Shown here: positions 1 to 12,125 of the stretch, in pieces
Layout: each line of letters begins with the position of its first letter
How positions within the stretch are numbered: the first letter of the stretch is position 1
Notes under the pieces: generated by a model
Databases searched by the model: none
Seen by the model: only the letters and a program-made list of their open reading frames with translations
Told to the model about the DNA's origin: nothing
Origin: Arthrobacter sp. EpRS71
GTDB lineage: Bacteria > Actinomycetota > Actinomycetes > Actinomycetales > Micrococcaceae
NCBI RefSeq assembly: GCF_001512285.1
Contig: NZ_LNUV01000006.1
Span: forward strand, 1,097,273 to 1,161,272
DNA length: 64,000 nt
Reading direction: 5' to 3'
Program-made: the position numbers and the translations under genes

Positions 1-78
1 GCTACCCAAGCTGTGCCCTCACATGGCGCGTCGATGGCACTCGCCGTGATGACCTACGGGTTCATGGTGGAAGCCTAG
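1..78 (+). CDS. 3' end of an unidentified protein (partial)
   Basis: The frame is open from base 1 to a TAG at 76-78 and encodes 25 residues ending MTYGFMVEA. The start lies outside the window. The peptide is mildly hydrophobic and too short to assign to a family. Base composition is compatible with coding, but this rests only on an open frame at the window edge. Confidence 0.35.
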   Translation, partial: ATQAVPSHGASMALAVMTYGFMVEA

Positions 79-207
79 ACCCCCGAATGGCCTTTTACTA
101 AGTTTGCTGACTATTATCGTCAAAGGCATGGACATGCCACCAAGGAGCCTTATAGGTTCGAAGTGTTCCATAAACACGTTCCACCGCTCAGGGAAAGGAC
201 AGTTCAC

Positions 208-561
208 ATGGACAAGCAGAACGCCACGCCGGAAGAGGAAGTGGGAGGCTACGGCACTCCCACCGCGGAGCAGGAAGCCGGCGGAGGCCAGGCGCAACCG
301 CGCGTTGAAGAAGACATCGAGGAGGCTTCCCTCGGAGAGGGAACAGGCGCGCCAAACCTCAGCCACCTGAATCCGGAGGATTCAGACAGTGCAGGCGAGC
401 CCGGTGCCGGCCGATTCGGCGGAACCGAAGAGCAGGCCCACGCCGAGCAGTCCTCCCTGCCCGACGGCAACGACGACAGCCTGCCGGACGGCAGCGGCAA
501 TGACCTTCCCCAGGAAGAGTCTCCCAACGACGATGACGACGAAAGTTTCGACGCCGGCTAA
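208..561 (+). CDS. Small, highly acidic hypothetical protein (117 aa)
   Basis: The protein is rich in Glu, Asp, Gly, Pro and Ser, with an acidic run just before its Ala-Gly end. There is no signal peptide, membrane segment or recognisable fold, so it is probably intrinsically disordered. The ATG at 208 is chosen because GGGAAAGGA lies 8-17 bases upstream. An in-frame start at 163 exists but lacks a ribosome site. The gene is followed by a GC-rich hairpin. Function unknown. Confidence 0.6.
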   Translation: MDKQNATPEEEVGGYGTPTAEQEAGGGQAQPRVEEDIEEASLGEGTGAPNLSHLNPEDSDSAGEPGAGRFGGTEEQAHAEQSSLPDGNDDSLPDGSGNDLPQEESPNDDDDESFDAG

Positions 562-571
562 GAGCTTTGGC

Positions 572-627
572 TGGCGCGCTCTAGACAGGCGCGCCACTGG
601 TTAAGCAGCCAGCTGGCTGGCGCGCCA
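572..627 (+). terminator. GC-rich hairpin and palindrome cluster downstream of the acidic protein gene
   Basis: TGGCGCGC at 572-579 pairs with GCGCGCCA at 589-596 around a 9-base loop. A further copy of the same core, the palindrome TGGCGCGCCA, lies at 618-627. The hairpin starts 11 bases after the stop codon, as expected of a terminator, but no T-run follows. The repeated 10-bp palindrome could also be a protein site. Confidence 0.4.
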
Positions 628-675
628 CCAGCAGTACAGCATGAGCACCCGCGGCGAAACCGAAGGAGCAACCCT

Positions 676-1179
676 ATGGCTACGGTCAATAAGTCAATCG
701 AAGTAGATGTCCCCGTAACTGTCGCCTACAACCAGTGGACGCAATTCGAGGCATTTCCCCAGTTCATGAATGGGGTGGAGTCCGTAGAACAAATCGACGA
801 GACGGGCCTGCACTTTTCAACCAATGTGGGCGGAGTGAAGCGCGAGTACAACGCGCAAATCGTCGAGCAGGTCCCGGACTCCCTGGTGAGTTGGGCCAGC
901 GTTGACGGTCCCCGCAACGGCGGCACTGTAAGCTTCGAGCCCCTCGACTCCGGACGGACGCGGGTGAACGTTGAGATTGTGTGGGAGCCCGAGGGCCTCG
1001 CTGAAAAAGCGGGCTCAGCGCTCGGTGTGGACAGCCTGCGGGTTGGCGCTGATCTTGACAAGTTCAAGAAATTCATCGAAGCCCAAGGGCATGAAACCGG
1101 TGCTTGGCGTGGCACAGTGTCCGGCGGAGATGTTGATGACACGGGTGAGACACCAGGCGGCCGCGCGCCGGGTCTCTAG
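676..1179 (+). CDS. SRPBCC-family (polyketide cyclase/dehydrase-like) protein
   Basis: The 167-residue protein has the START/SRPBCC helix-grip pattern. It opens with a strand motif (VNKSIEVDVPVTVAYNQW) followed by FPQFMNGVESVEQID, and ends in a long amphipathic helix (VGADLDKFKKFIEAQG). In actinobacteria this subgroup is common and its ligand is generally unknown. The ATG at 676 follows GAAGGAGC in the upstream region. The last 25 residues are Gly-rich and probably disordered. It stands alone between two hairpins. Confidence 0.8.
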   Translation: MATVNKSIEVDVPVTVAYNQWTQFEAFPQFMNGVESVEQIDETGLHFSTNVGGVKREYNAQIVEQVPDSLVSWASVDGPRNGGTVSFEPLDSGRTRVNVEIVWEPEGLAEKAGSALGVDSLRVGADLDKFKKFIEAQGHETGAWRGTVSGGDVDDTGETPGGRAPGL

Positions 1180-1235
1180 CGCCAAGCTACGGACTGGCTC
1201 ACACTGGATACAGCACCAATAGATTGCTCCAACGG

Positions 1236-1262
1236 GGGCCGGCCACGTCAACGGGCCGGCCC
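1236..1262 (+). terminator. Probable hairpin terminator after the SRPBCC gene
   Basis: GGGCCGGCC at 1236-1244 pairs perfectly with GGCCGGCCC at 1254-1262 around a 9-base loop. It lies between the SRPBCC stop at 1179 and the ATG of the next gene at 1298. No T-tract follows. Confidence 0.45.
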
Positions 1263-1297
1263 TCGTGGCACCCCCGGAAGACAGGATTTCCGCCATC

Positions 1298-2818
1298 ATG
1301 GCAACCACCGGCACCGTGGAAGTTGAACAGAAATTCGACGCCGATGCGACCACGCCGCTGCCGGCCTTGGATCAGCTGGATGGCATCGGAAAAGTGGGTG
1401 AACCGACGAGCCATAGCCTGGAAGCCATCTACTTTGACACCCAGCACTTGGCCCTCGCGGCACGGGGCATCACGTTGCGCCGCCGCACCGGTGGACCTGA
1501 CGCCGGATGGCATCTGAAGCTCCCGCACAGCGCCGGCAAGAGAATAGAGATCCAGGCCCCGCTGGGCACCGCGGATACGGTCCCGGTAGAACTCATGGAC
1601 CGCGTGCTCGCCTACACGCGGGGACATGCAGTGGCTCCAGTCGCAGCGCTGACCACGGAACGCACCAGTTACCCCTTGTATGGCAAGGATGGCCGCCGCA
1701 TGGCCGATTTCGTAGATGATCACGTTCGCGCAGAGGCGATGTTTGGGGAACCACGTGAACTTCAATGGCGTGAGTGGGAGGTGGAACTGGCATCGGATGT
1801 AGCCGACCACGCTCTGCTGGGCACACTAACGAAGCAACTTGCCGACGCCGGCGCTAAGCCGAGCCAGCGTACTTCCAAGCTGGCCGCCGCCTTGGGCGAC
1901 GCATGGCCCGCCTCGCGGCGGACGGAACGCGACGAGCCCAGCGGCAAGGACCCAGCGGCGGTTCCCGTACTCACTTATCTGGACGAACAAGTGGCCGAGA
2001 TGCTCCTCCAGGATTCACATGTCCGCCTTGCCCGCGACGATTCGGTCCATCAAATGCGGTCCCAGATCCGCCGGATCCGGGCCGTGTTGCATGGTTTTAG
2101 TGCGCTCTTCGAGCCGACAGCTGTGAAGGATCTGGAACGGGAGCTGAAATCGCTCGCACGGATCCTGGGCCGTTACCGCGACGTTGAGGTTCTGCACGAA
2201 CGCCTGAAGGTCAGCCTTGAGGAACTGCCGGGGAAGCTGGTACTCGGTCAGCTCGGGGATGAGCTTGAAGAACGCATGGCCCTGAGGGCCAACAATGCGA
2301 TGTCTGCCGTGAGGAATCGGCTGAACAGCCCCCGCTACTTCACGTTGCTGGACAATCTGGAAGCTTTCCTGAAGGATCCCCCGCTGACTCCAAAGGGGTC
2401 AGCGCCAGCGAGGAAAACCACGGCAAAGCTCGTCAACAAGGCCGGCGAAAGGCTCCGCAAACGCCACAACGCAGCGGTGGCTACCGCCGTCGGGCCTGAA
2501 CATGACAAGGCCTTCCACGAAGTCCGGAAGGCCGCCAAAAAGCTGCGCTTTGCCGCAGCGGCTGTGGAATCCGTCCACGGCAAGAGTGCGGTGAAGCTGG
2601 GAGATGCGGCCCACAGGGTTCAATCCATCCTTGGCGACCACCAAGACAGTGTCATGGCCCGTGAAGAACTGCTGAAGCTGGGTTCCGCGCCAGGCATCAG
2701 CAACGGTGCCTTCACGTATGGAGTGCTCCATGCCATGGAAAGCACCGCCGCTGATGCGACGCTGGAAAAGTACCTGCGCAAGGGCAAGAAGGCGCGGCAC
2801 CTTCGCCTCAAGAAGTAG
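1298..2818 (+). CDS. CYTH and CHAD domain-containing protein (506 aa)
   Basis: The N-terminal third is a CYTH (triphosphate tunnel metalloenzyme) domain with the EVEQK motif at the start of the first strand and alternating charged residues along later strands. The C-terminal 290 residues are a CHAD domain rich in conserved His/Arg/Lys (VHQMR, FHEVRKAAKKLRF), a helical domain that binds polyphosphate. CYTH-CHAD fusions are linked to inorganic polyphosphate metabolism, with triphosphatase activity shown for some. An upstream in-frame GTG at 1265 lacks a ribosome site, so the ATG at 1298 (AGGA 11 bases upstream) is preferred. It converges on the next gene with a 4-base gap. Confidence 0.88.
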   Translation: MATTGTVEVEQKFDADATTPLPALDQLDGIGKVGEPTSHSLEAIYFDTQHLALAARGITLRRRTGGPDAGWHLKLPHSAGKRIEIQAPLGTADTVPVELMDRVLAYTRGHAVAPVAALTTERTSYPLYGKDGRRMADFVDDHVRAEAMFGEPRELQWREWEVELASDVADHALLGTLTKQLADAGAKPSQRTSKLAAALGDAWPASRRTERDEPSGKDPAAVPVLTYLDEQVAEMLLQDSHVRLARDDSVHQMRSQIRRIRAVLHGFSALFEPTAVKDLERELKSLARILGRYRDVEVLHERLKVSLEELPGKLVLGQLGDELEERMALRANNAMSAVRNRLNSPRYFTLLDNLEAFLKDPPLTPKGSAPARKTTAKLVNKAGERLRKRHNAAVATAVGPEHDKAFHEVRKAAKKLRFAAAAVESVHGKSAVKLGDAAHRVQSILGDHQDSVMAREELLKLGSAPGISNGAFTYGVLHAMESTAADATLEKYLRKGKKARHLRLKK

Positions 2819-2822
2819 TGAC

Positions 2823-3662
<840 letters not shown>

Positions 3663-3732
3663 TCAAGTCCCTTCGATGCGGTTCAACACGAACGTTTCCA
3701 GCCTACTGTCCTGCTGCGACGCCGGCACGGGT

Positions 3733-4773
<1,041 letters not shown>

Positions 4774-4891
4774 TTATGGGGCCGGACCAGTGTGAGGGAG
4801 TCCCTGACATTACCCCTCACATCTCTCTAGTTGCCCACAGCAACCAGACGTAAACTGGCCTTCGGTTCAACGATTTCTGCTGGGAGTTCCC

Positions 4892-6625
4892 ATGCTGTGG
4901 AAGGTACTTGTTCGGTTTCTGCGGCCGCATCAGCGGCTGCTGATCGCCGTCGTCGTCTTCCAGTTGGCGCAGTCCATTGCGTCCCTGTACCTTCCGACGC
5001 TGAACGCCGACATCATCGATAACGGCGTCGCCACCGGGGACACGGACTACATTCTGCGCATGGGTGGGCTCATGCTGCTCATTACCCTGGTGCAGATCGC
5101 GTGTGCGGTGGTGGCCGTGTATTTCGGTGCGAAGGCGGCCATGGGGATGGGCCGGGATCTTCGTGACGCGATTTTCAGCAGGGTGGGGGAGTTCTCCGAG
5201 CAGGAGGTCACCAAATTCGGGGCGCCGTCCTTGATCACGCGCTCCACCAATGACGTCCAGCAGGTGCAACAACTGGTGCTCATGTCCTGCACGCTCATGG
5301 TGGCGGCACCCATGCTCAGCATTGGCGGCGTGATCATGGCCGTGCGGCAGGACGCCCAACTCTCCTGGCTGATCGCCGTCTGCGTGCCGGTGCTGCTGGT
5401 GGCGGTCGGGTTGATCGTGACGCGGATGGTGCCGCTCTTCCGCAAGATGCAGGTCCGGATCGACGCCGTGAACCGGGTCCTCCGTGAGCAGCTCACCGGT
5501 ATCCGTGTGGTGCGGGCCTTCGTCCGCGAGGACATGGAAGCCGCCCGTTTTGCCACAGCGAACGACGACGTCACTGACGTTGCGCTGCGGGCCGGCCGTC
5601 TGATGGCTCTCATGTTCCCTGTGGTCATGTTGGTGATGAACGTTTCCTCCGTGGCGGTGATCTGGTTCGGGTCCTTCCGGATTGAGGACGGCTCCATGCA
5701 GGTGGGCACCCTGATCGCGTTCCTGAGTTACCTCATGCAGATCCTGATGTCCGTCATGATGGCCACGTTCATGGCCGTGATGATCCCGCGCGCGTCCGTT
5801 TCGGCCGACCGGATCGGCGAGGTGCTGGACACCGCATCAAGTGTCCAGCCGCCGTCGAACCCTGTCACCGGCGGTATCCGCCGGGGAGAACTGGAGATGC
5901 TCGACGTCGGATTCGCCTACCCGGGTGCCGAGCAGCCGGTGCTGAGCGGGCTTTCTTTCACCGCCCGAGCGGGGGAGACCACAGCGATCATCGGTAGCAC
6001 CGGCGCCGGCAAAACCACGCTCGTGAACCTCATGCCTCGGCTGTTCGACGCCACGTCCGGTTCCGTGCTAATGGACGGCGTGGACGTCCGAGAGCTGCAC
6101 CCGGACCTGCTCTGGGGCCACATCGGGCTGGTGCCGCAGCGGCCCTACCTGTTCTCCGGAACGGTCCGCAGCAACCTTCACTACGGCAAACCCGATGCCA
6201 CTGAGGACGAGCTGTGGCAGGCGCTGTCCGTAGCCCAGGCCCGGGATTTTGTGGAGGAGATGGAAGGTGGCCTGGATGCGGTCATTTCACAAGGCGGCAC
6301 CAACGTTTCCGGCGGCCAACGGCAGCGGCTCGCGATCGCCCGGGCGCTGGTGAAACAGCCGGAGCTCTACATCTTTGACGACTCCTTCTCATCCTTGGAC
6401 ACCGCCACCGATGCCCGGCTCCGGCAGGCCCTCAAACGCCACACCAACGGCGCCACGCTGGTGATCGTGGCGCAACGCGTCTCCAGCATCGCGGACGCGG
6501 ACCAGATCCTGGTGCTCGACGACGGCAGGATAGTTGGGCGCGGAACGCACCATGAGTTACTGGAGACCTCCGAAACCTACCGGGAAATCGTGTCCTCCCA
6601 GCTCGCGGCGGAGGAGGCGGCATGA
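4892..6625 (+). CDS. Heterodimeric ABC exporter subunit with degenerate catalytic site
   Basis: The 577-residue protein has six membrane helices in the first 300 residues, then a nucleotide-binding domain. Walker A is GSTGAGKTT near 368, the signature VSGGQ near 472 and Walker B runs into IFDDSFSSLD near 493. The residue after the Walker B Asp is Asp instead of the catalytic Glu. This is normal for one half of asymmetric exporters of the LmrCD/TmrAB/BmrCD kind, so it is not a broken gene. Its stop overlaps the next start (ATGA at 6622-6625), indicating coupled translation with its partner. Probable export of drugs, lipids or peptides. Confidence 0.9.
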   Translation: MLWKVLVRFLRPHQRLLIAVVVFQLAQSIASLYLPTLNADIIDNGVATGDTDYILRMGGLMLLITLVQIACAVVAVYFGAKAAMGMGRDLRDAIFSRVGEFSEQEVTKFGAPSLITRSTNDVQQVQQLVLMSCTLMVAAPMLSIGGVIMAVRQDAQLSWLIAVCVPVLLVAVGLIVTRMVPLFRKMQVRIDAVNRVLREQLTGIRVVRAFVREDMEAARFATANDDVTDVALRAGRLMALMFPVVMLVMNVSSVAVIWFGSFRIEDGSMQVGTLIAFLSYLMQILMSVMMATFMAVMIPRASVSADRIGEVLDTASSVQPPSNPVTGGIRRGELEMLDVGFAYPGAEQPVLSGLSFTARAGETTAIIGSTGAGKTTLVNLMPRLFDATSGSVLMDGVDVRELHPDLLWGHIGLVPQRPYLFSGTVRSNLHYGKPDATEDELWQALSVAQARDFVEEMEGGLDAVISQGGTNVSGGQRQRLAIARALVKQPELYIFDDSFSSLDTATDARLRQALKRHTNGATLVIVAQRVSSIADADQILVLDDGRIVGRGTHHELLETSETYREIVSSQLAAEEAA

Positions 6626-8595
6626 GCGCCGTATCAGCCGGACCACGCGGTCCTCAACGGCCAGCCATGGGACCGGGCCGCGGTGGACCGTTTGCGGGGA
6701 TGAACGTCCCGGCTGAGAAAGCCTCGAACTTCAGTGCCTCTGCCCGGCGGCTGCTGGGGACGCTCCGGCCGGAACGTCTTTGGTTGATTCTGGTGTTGGT
6801 CTTTGCCGTGGTCAGTGTTGCCCTGTCCGTCATCGGGCCAAGGCTGCTGGGCGAAGGCACCAACCTGAACTTCGCCGGCGTCGTCTCAAAACAGCTTCCC
6901 GCAGGCGCCTCCAAAGCCGATGTGATCGCGGGATTGCGTGCTTCAGGTGATGACAGCAAGGCCGACATGCTGAGCGCCATGACCCTCACTCCCGGCGTCG
7001 GAATCGACTTCACCGCGCTGGCCTCTGTGCTGTTGTGGGCGCTGGCGCTCTATGTCCTAGCCTCAGCGTTCGGTTGGATGCAGGCGTACGTGCTCAACGG
7101 CGTCGTACAGCGGACCGTGTACCGCCTCCGCGAGCGGATCGAAGCGAAAATCCATCGGCTGCCCCTGCGCTATTTCGACTCCATCCAGCGCGGTGAACTG
7201 CTCAGCAGGGTGACCAATGACGTGGACAACATCTCCCAAAGCCTGCAGCAATCCATCAGCCAGGTGGTCTCCTCCCTGCTGACCGTGCTGGGTGTGCTGG
7301 TGATGATGTTCCTGCTCTCGCCGCTGCTGGCCCTGATTGCCTTGGTGACCATTCCGTTGACGCTGGGGACCACGCTGCTGATCGCCAAACGCTCGCAGAA
7401 ACTGTTCGTGGCGCAGTGGAAGAACACCGGTGAGCTCAACGGCCAAATTGAGGAAACGTACACCGGGCACGCTTTGGTGAAGGTGTTCGGGCGGCAGAAC
7501 GAGGTTCAGGAGAAATTCCGGGCGAAGAACGGTGAGCTGTATCAGGCGAGCTTCGGCGCGCAGTTCGTGAGTGGCTTGATCATGCCGGCCATGACGTTCA
7601 TCGGGAACCTGGTTTATGTGGGGATTGCCGTGGTGGGCGGCCTGCAGGTGGCGTCCGGCTCCATGCAATTGGGCGACGTCCAGGCTTTCATCCAGTACTC
7701 GCGGCAGTTCACCATGCCACTGGCTCAACTCGGATCGATGGCCAACATGCTGCAATCCGGCGTTGCCTCAGCCGAGCGGGTGTTCGATCTGCTGGATGAG
7801 GAGGAAGAATCCGTTGAGCCCGCTCCCATTCCTCAGTCCGGTCCTTCGCGGGGGCGTTTGGTGTTCGAGAACGTATCCTTCAGGTACTCGCCGGACATGC
7901 CGCTCATCACAGACCTCAGCTTGGTTGCCGAGCCGGGACAGAGCATCGCCATAGTAGGGCCAACCGGTGCAGGTAAAACCACCCTGGTGAACCTCATGAT
8001 GCGGTTCTACGAGTTGGACTCAGGGCGCATCACCCTCGACGGCGTGGACATCGCCTCGCTCTCGCGGCAGGGACTGCGCTCACGGATGGGGATGGTCCTC
8101 CAAGACACCTGGCTGTTCGGGGGGACCATCCGCGACAACATCGCGTATGGCCGGCCCACTGCCTCGGAAGCCGAGATGATGGAGGCTGCGCAGGCCACGT
8201 ACGTGGACCGGTTCGTGAAGTCGCTGCCCGAGGGCTACGACACGCTGCTGGACGATGAAGGCGGCAACGTTTCTGCCGGCGAGAAACAGCTGCTCACCAT
8301 TGCCAGGGCCTTCCTGTCCCGACCCTCGGTATTGATCCTGGATGAAGCCACCAGCTCCGTGGATACCCGGACCGAGGTGTTGGTGCAGAAAGCCATGAAC
8401 GCTCTGAGGTCCGACCGGACGAGCTTTGTGATCGCCCACCGGCTCTCCACCATCCGGGACGCCGATCTCATCCTGGTAATGGAAGCCGGCCAGATCGTGG
8501 AACAGGGGACACACCCGGAGCTGCTTGCTGAGGGTGGGGCGTACGCCCGGCTGTACGAGGCGCAGTTCGCGGCGCCCGCGGCATTGGAGCCCTAG
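6622..8595 (+). CDS. Heterodimeric ABC exporter subunit with canonical catalytic site
   Basis: The 657-residue partner of the preceding gene. After a Pro/Gly-rich cytosolic leader there are six membrane helices. A 60-residue insert between helices 1 and 2 (about residues 75-130) is typical of the longer subunit. Walker A is GPTGAGKTT near 445, the signature reads VSAGEKQ near 550 and Walker B is LILDEATSSVD with the catalytic Glu present. One canonical and one degenerate site per pair is the hallmark of this exporter type. Substrate unknown. Confidence 0.9.
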   Translation: MSAVSAGPRGPQRPAMGPGRGGPFAGMNVPAEKASNFSASARRLLGTLRPERLWLILVLVFAVVSVALSVIGPRLLGEGTNLNFAGVVSKQLPAGASKADVIAGLRASGDDSKADMLSAMTLTPGVGIDFTALASVLLWALALYVLASAFGWMQAYVLNGVVQRTVYRLRERIEAKIHRLPLRYFDSIQRGELLSRVTNDVDNISQSLQQSISQVVSSLLTVLGVLVMMFLLSPLLALIALVTIPLTLGTTLLIAKRSQKLFVAQWKNTGELNGQIEETYTGHALVKVFGRQNEVQEKFRAKNGELYQASFGAQFVSGLIMPAMTFIGNLVYVGIAVVGGLQVASGSMQLGDVQAFIQYSRQFTMPLAQLGSMANMLQSGVASAERVFDLLDEEEESVEPAPIPQSGPSRGRLVFENVSFRYSPDMPLITDLSLVAEPGQSIAIVGPTGAGKTTLVNLMMRFYELDSGRITLDGVDIASLSRQGLRSRMGMVLQDTWLFGGTIRDNIAYGRPTASEAEMMEAAQATYVDRFVKSLPEGYDTLLDDEGGNVSAGEKQLLTIARAFLSRPSVLILDEATSSVDTRTEVLVQKAMNALRSDRTSFVIAHRLSTIRDADLILVMEAGQIVEQGTHPELLAEGGAYARLYEAQFAAPAALEP

Positions 8596-8712
8596 ACCTT
8601 CAGGCGCGTTGCTTCTGGCCCATCTTTCGACGCCGATGGCTGGATTTGCAACTGCGGCAGGTCGATTTTGGGGTGCCGAGGACTCTCCAGCGCTCTTCGC
8701 CGTCAGGAACAC

Positions 8713-9101
8713 CTACATAGTGATGCCCTCGCGCGCGGCGAGGGCTTGCTGGTGGCGGTAAAGAGTCGCACGGCTCCAGCCCACGAGGCGGGCCGGTCCT
8801 CCGCAGTGCGTCCCTTCGCCCGGGCATCCTGCGCGATCGCGAGCTTGTCCGCAATGACAAGCGGATCCGTCAGCGGCCGGCCAAAGCGTGTTCGGTTCTG
8901 CCCGGCAGCGGCGATGCCGGCATTTACACGCTCGACGATCAGCTCGCGCTCATATTCTGCCAACGTGGCGAGCATGTTCAGCATCAGCCGACCCGTCGAG
9001 GTTGCCGGGTCTATGCCGTCTGAGATGGATCGGACCTGGACGCCGCGTTCTCTCAGCAGGTTGACGCCGACGCGGGTTTTGCTATCGCCAGCTGCTCGCA
9101 A
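8713..9101 (-). pseudogene. Remnant of a Tn3-type serine resolvase (5'-truncated and frameshifted)
   Basis: The minus strand encodes the second half of a resolvase/invertase catalytic domain (NLLRERGVQVRSISDG, STGRLMLNMLATLAEYEREL) and the linker to the DNA-binding domain. The catalytic-serine N-terminus is missing. After GRTAED the frame breaks near 8790-8800. A single-base shift restores a canonical helix-turn-helix (ARLVGWSRATLYRHQQAL) ending in a TAG at 8713-8715. Both lesions make it non-functional. It marks past transposon or plasmid DNA next to the sulfur gene block. The 5' boundary near 9060-9100 is a fusion with the DUF2231 fragment. Confidence 0.8.
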
Positions 9102-9234
9102 GGGGCCAGGCCAGATAGGCTCTGCTGCGGCGCCAGAGTGCGAAGATCACCGCCATTAGGCCTGCCAGTGGTGCAAGAACAACCACGTCGTGTACTAAAG
9201 GTACGTGGGCCGGAAGGCCGCCGATCTCCCACAT
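9082..9234 (-). pseudogene. 5' stub of a DUF2231-like membrane protein gene
   Basis: An ATG at 9234 opens a frame whose first 43 residues (IGGLPAHVPLVHDVVVLAPL, then a hydrophobic helix) match the N-terminal pattern of DUF2231 membrane proteins, which begin with a GLPxHxLxVH motif. The frame then runs into resolvase-derived DNA and stops at 9082 after ASSWR. A full-length member would have three to four helices, so this is a stub cut by the rearrangement that left the resolvase remnant. The assignment rests on a short motif. Confidence 0.5.
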
Positions 9235-9280
9235 GCAGAGGCTCTTAGAACTGACGGACCAGGTGCCCGTAGGGACATCT

Positions 9281-9696
9281 CTACTTGGTCGCTGCGCCAA
9301 GGTCGGCGAGTGCCTTCCGGAGGCGGCTACCGGCGTCGTCGGCGATTTCCTTGACGGCAGGAGCAGCGCTGAGCTGGACCATGGTCTGCGGGTCGATCGC
9401 CTCGATGGTGGTGACTCCTGCATCCTGGCCGCGGCGTACGACGACATTACAGGGCAGGAGCGCTCCAATCTCGGGTTCGACGGCAAGGGCGCGGCTGGCC
9501 AGGGCGGGGTTGCAGGCACCGAGGATCACGTAGTCACCGACCGCCTCAGCGGCTTCGGCACCCAGTTTGGCTTCGAACGTGGACCGGACGTTGATTTCGG
9601 TGAGGATCCCGAATCCCTGGGCTGCCAATGCCTCCCGGGTGCGTTCCACGGCTTCGTCCCATGGGAGATTGATGGTCGTGCTGAGCGTGTACGTCA
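9281..9696 (-). CDS. DUF302 domain protein (138 aa)
   Basis: A small alpha/beta protein with the DUF302 features: the TTINLPWDEAVERTREALAAQGFGIL opening helix, the segment around LGACNP and a GALLPCNVVVR strand. Its biochemical role is not established, but it is often found next to sulfur- or metal-stress regulators. The ATG at 9696 is chosen over upstream starts because AAAGGAGA lies 6-13 bases before it. It follows the CstR-type regulator gene by 35 bases on the same strand, so the two are probably co-transcribed and controlled by the ATACCCC operators. Confidence 0.85.
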
Positions 9697-9731
9697 TTGT
9701 TCTCCTTTGGATGGCTCGAACAGGGGTTTGG

Positions 9732-10726
<995 letters not shown>

Positions 10727-10730
<4 letters not shown>

Positions 10731-11485
10731 TTCCGGCCCTGGGACTGGGGCTCGTCGTCGGCGTCGTTCTGGGCGTAGTAGGCGGCGGCGGGTCCATCAT
10801 CGCCGTTCCGGCCCTGGTGTATGGCGTCGGGATGAGCCCCGCCCAGGCCATCCCCACCTCACTGCTGGTGGTGGGCATCTCCTCGCTGGCGGCCCTGATT
10901 CCCAGGATCCGCGAGGACCTGAACTGGCCAGTGATCGCCCTGGTGGGAGGTGCCGGCGTCCCGGCGGCTTGGGCCGGTGCTGCCGTAGGCAAGCTGCTGG
11001 ATCCCAGGATTCTGATGCTGGCATTTGCGGTGATCATGGTGGCCGCGGGCATCCGGATGCTCATGAAGACCCGCGAAACCGAAGGCTCCTGCAGCACCGG
11101 CCCGCACCGGGCCTTCCGGTCCTGCGCTCCCAAGGCCGTGGGGGTGGGCCTGCTCGTCGGGTTCCTCACCGGCCTGCTCGGCGTGGGCGGCGGCTTTCTG
11201 ATCACCCCGGCGCTGACCATCTTCCTGGGTCTGCGCATGAAACAGGCTGTCGGCACGTCCCTGGCGATCATCGTCGTCAACTCCGCCGCCGGCTTCAGCG
11301 CCCACGCCGCCGGCTACACCATTGACTGGACCACCACCCTGGCATTCGCGGTCCCCGCCATCGTGGGATCGGTCATTGCCGCCCGGCTGGCCCGCCGGCT
11401 CAAGGACAAGCACATCCGCATTTCGTTCGCGGTACTCATCTTCGCCGTCGCGGCGTGGGTGACCGCCGGCACCGTCACCGCCTGA
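10727..11485 (+). CDS. Sulfite exporter TauE/SafE family permease
   Basis: A 252-residue membrane protein with the two-fold repeat typical of the family: [23 protein letters not shown] at the start and [19 protein letters not shown] in the middle, about eight helices in all. Members move sulfite, thiosulfate or sulfoacetate across the membrane. Placed between two rhodaneses, it probably exports sulfite or thiosulfate formed by persulfide oxidation. Translationally coupled to the preceding gene. Confidence 0.88.
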
Positions 11486-11507
11486 TCCATCCACAAAGGA
11501 GAACACC

Positions 11508-11849
11508 ATGGGACTGATCGATTCCCTCAAAAAAGCCTTCAGTAGGCCCTACAAGACGATCTCCGTGGCCCAGGCCAAAGAACTCCTTAGTTCCGGGGCG
11601 ACGCTGATCGATGTCAGGTCGACGCAGGAATGGCGGACCGGCCGGGCGCCGCAAGCCAAGCACGTTCCACTGGACCGGCTGCAGTCCAGCACGGCCGGCA
11701 TCCAGAAAACCCGCCCCGTGATCGCCGTCTGCGCCTCCGGCGTGCGCTCCGCCTCAGCAGCCCGGCTGCTCGCGGCCAACGGCTACGACGCCTACTCAGT
11801 CCGCGGAGGCATGGCCGCCTGGCGCCAGACCGGCGAACCCGTCCGCTGA
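11508..11849 (+). CDS. Single-domain rhodanese (113 aa)
   Basis: A rhodanese domain with IDVRSTQEW and active-site loop CASGVRS (Cys75), followed by the ARLLAANGYDAYSVRGGMAAW ending. A short basic leader precedes it, with no signal peptide. The ATG at 11508 has AAAGGAGA upstream. It lies 22 bases after the TauE gene in the same operon. Expected to move sulfane sulfur between low-molecular-weight thiols and protein acceptors. Confidence 0.9.
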   Translation: MGLIDSLKKAFSRPYKTISVAQAKELLSSGATLIDVRSTQEWRTGRAPQAKHVPLDRLQSSTAGIQKTRPVIAVCASGVRSASAARLLAANGYDAYSVRGGMAAWRQTGEPVR

Positions 11850-11897
11850 ACAACCACTAAGCACCAAGCCAAAAACCACTTCGAAGGAGAAACCATC

Positions 11898-12125
11898 ATG
11901 GCTGAAATCACCATCACCGAAACCGACCAACGCCGCTTCGCCGCCCGGATCCTCGACGTCCGCGAAGACTTCGAAGTCGCCGAAGGCATGATCCCCAGCG
12001 CCCTACACATCCCCATGGGCCAACTGCAGGCCCGCTTGGCCGAACTGGACCCGCGCCGGACTCCCCACCACCTAAACCCACCCCGGGGACCCACCAAATC
12101 CCGCCCGAAAGGACGACTGCAGACC
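11898..12125 (+). pseudogene. Rhodanese N-terminal stub running in frame into thioredoxin
   Basis: ATG 11898, preceded by GAAGGAGA, starts a second rhodanese: MAEITITETDQRRFAARILDVRE and the segment up to ARLAELDP are typical. Sequence homology then stops before the active-site Cys loop. A 25-residue Pro/Arg-rich linker follows without a stop codon and continues into the thioredoxin ATG at 12126. The half-domain cannot be an active sulfurtransferase. Either it is a deletion remnant or a 189-residue fusion protein is made. Confidence 0.7.

Noticed and set aside
6360..6410. Asp in place of the Walker B Glu in the first ABC subunit read as gene inactivation
   Set aside because: Degenerate sites are normal in one subunit of heterodimeric exporters, and the partner is canonical.
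8600..9240. Resolvase remnant as evidence for a prophage or an active transposon
   Set aside because: No transposase, integrase or phage genes and no convincing terminal inverted repeats are nearby; the gene is truncated and frameshifted.
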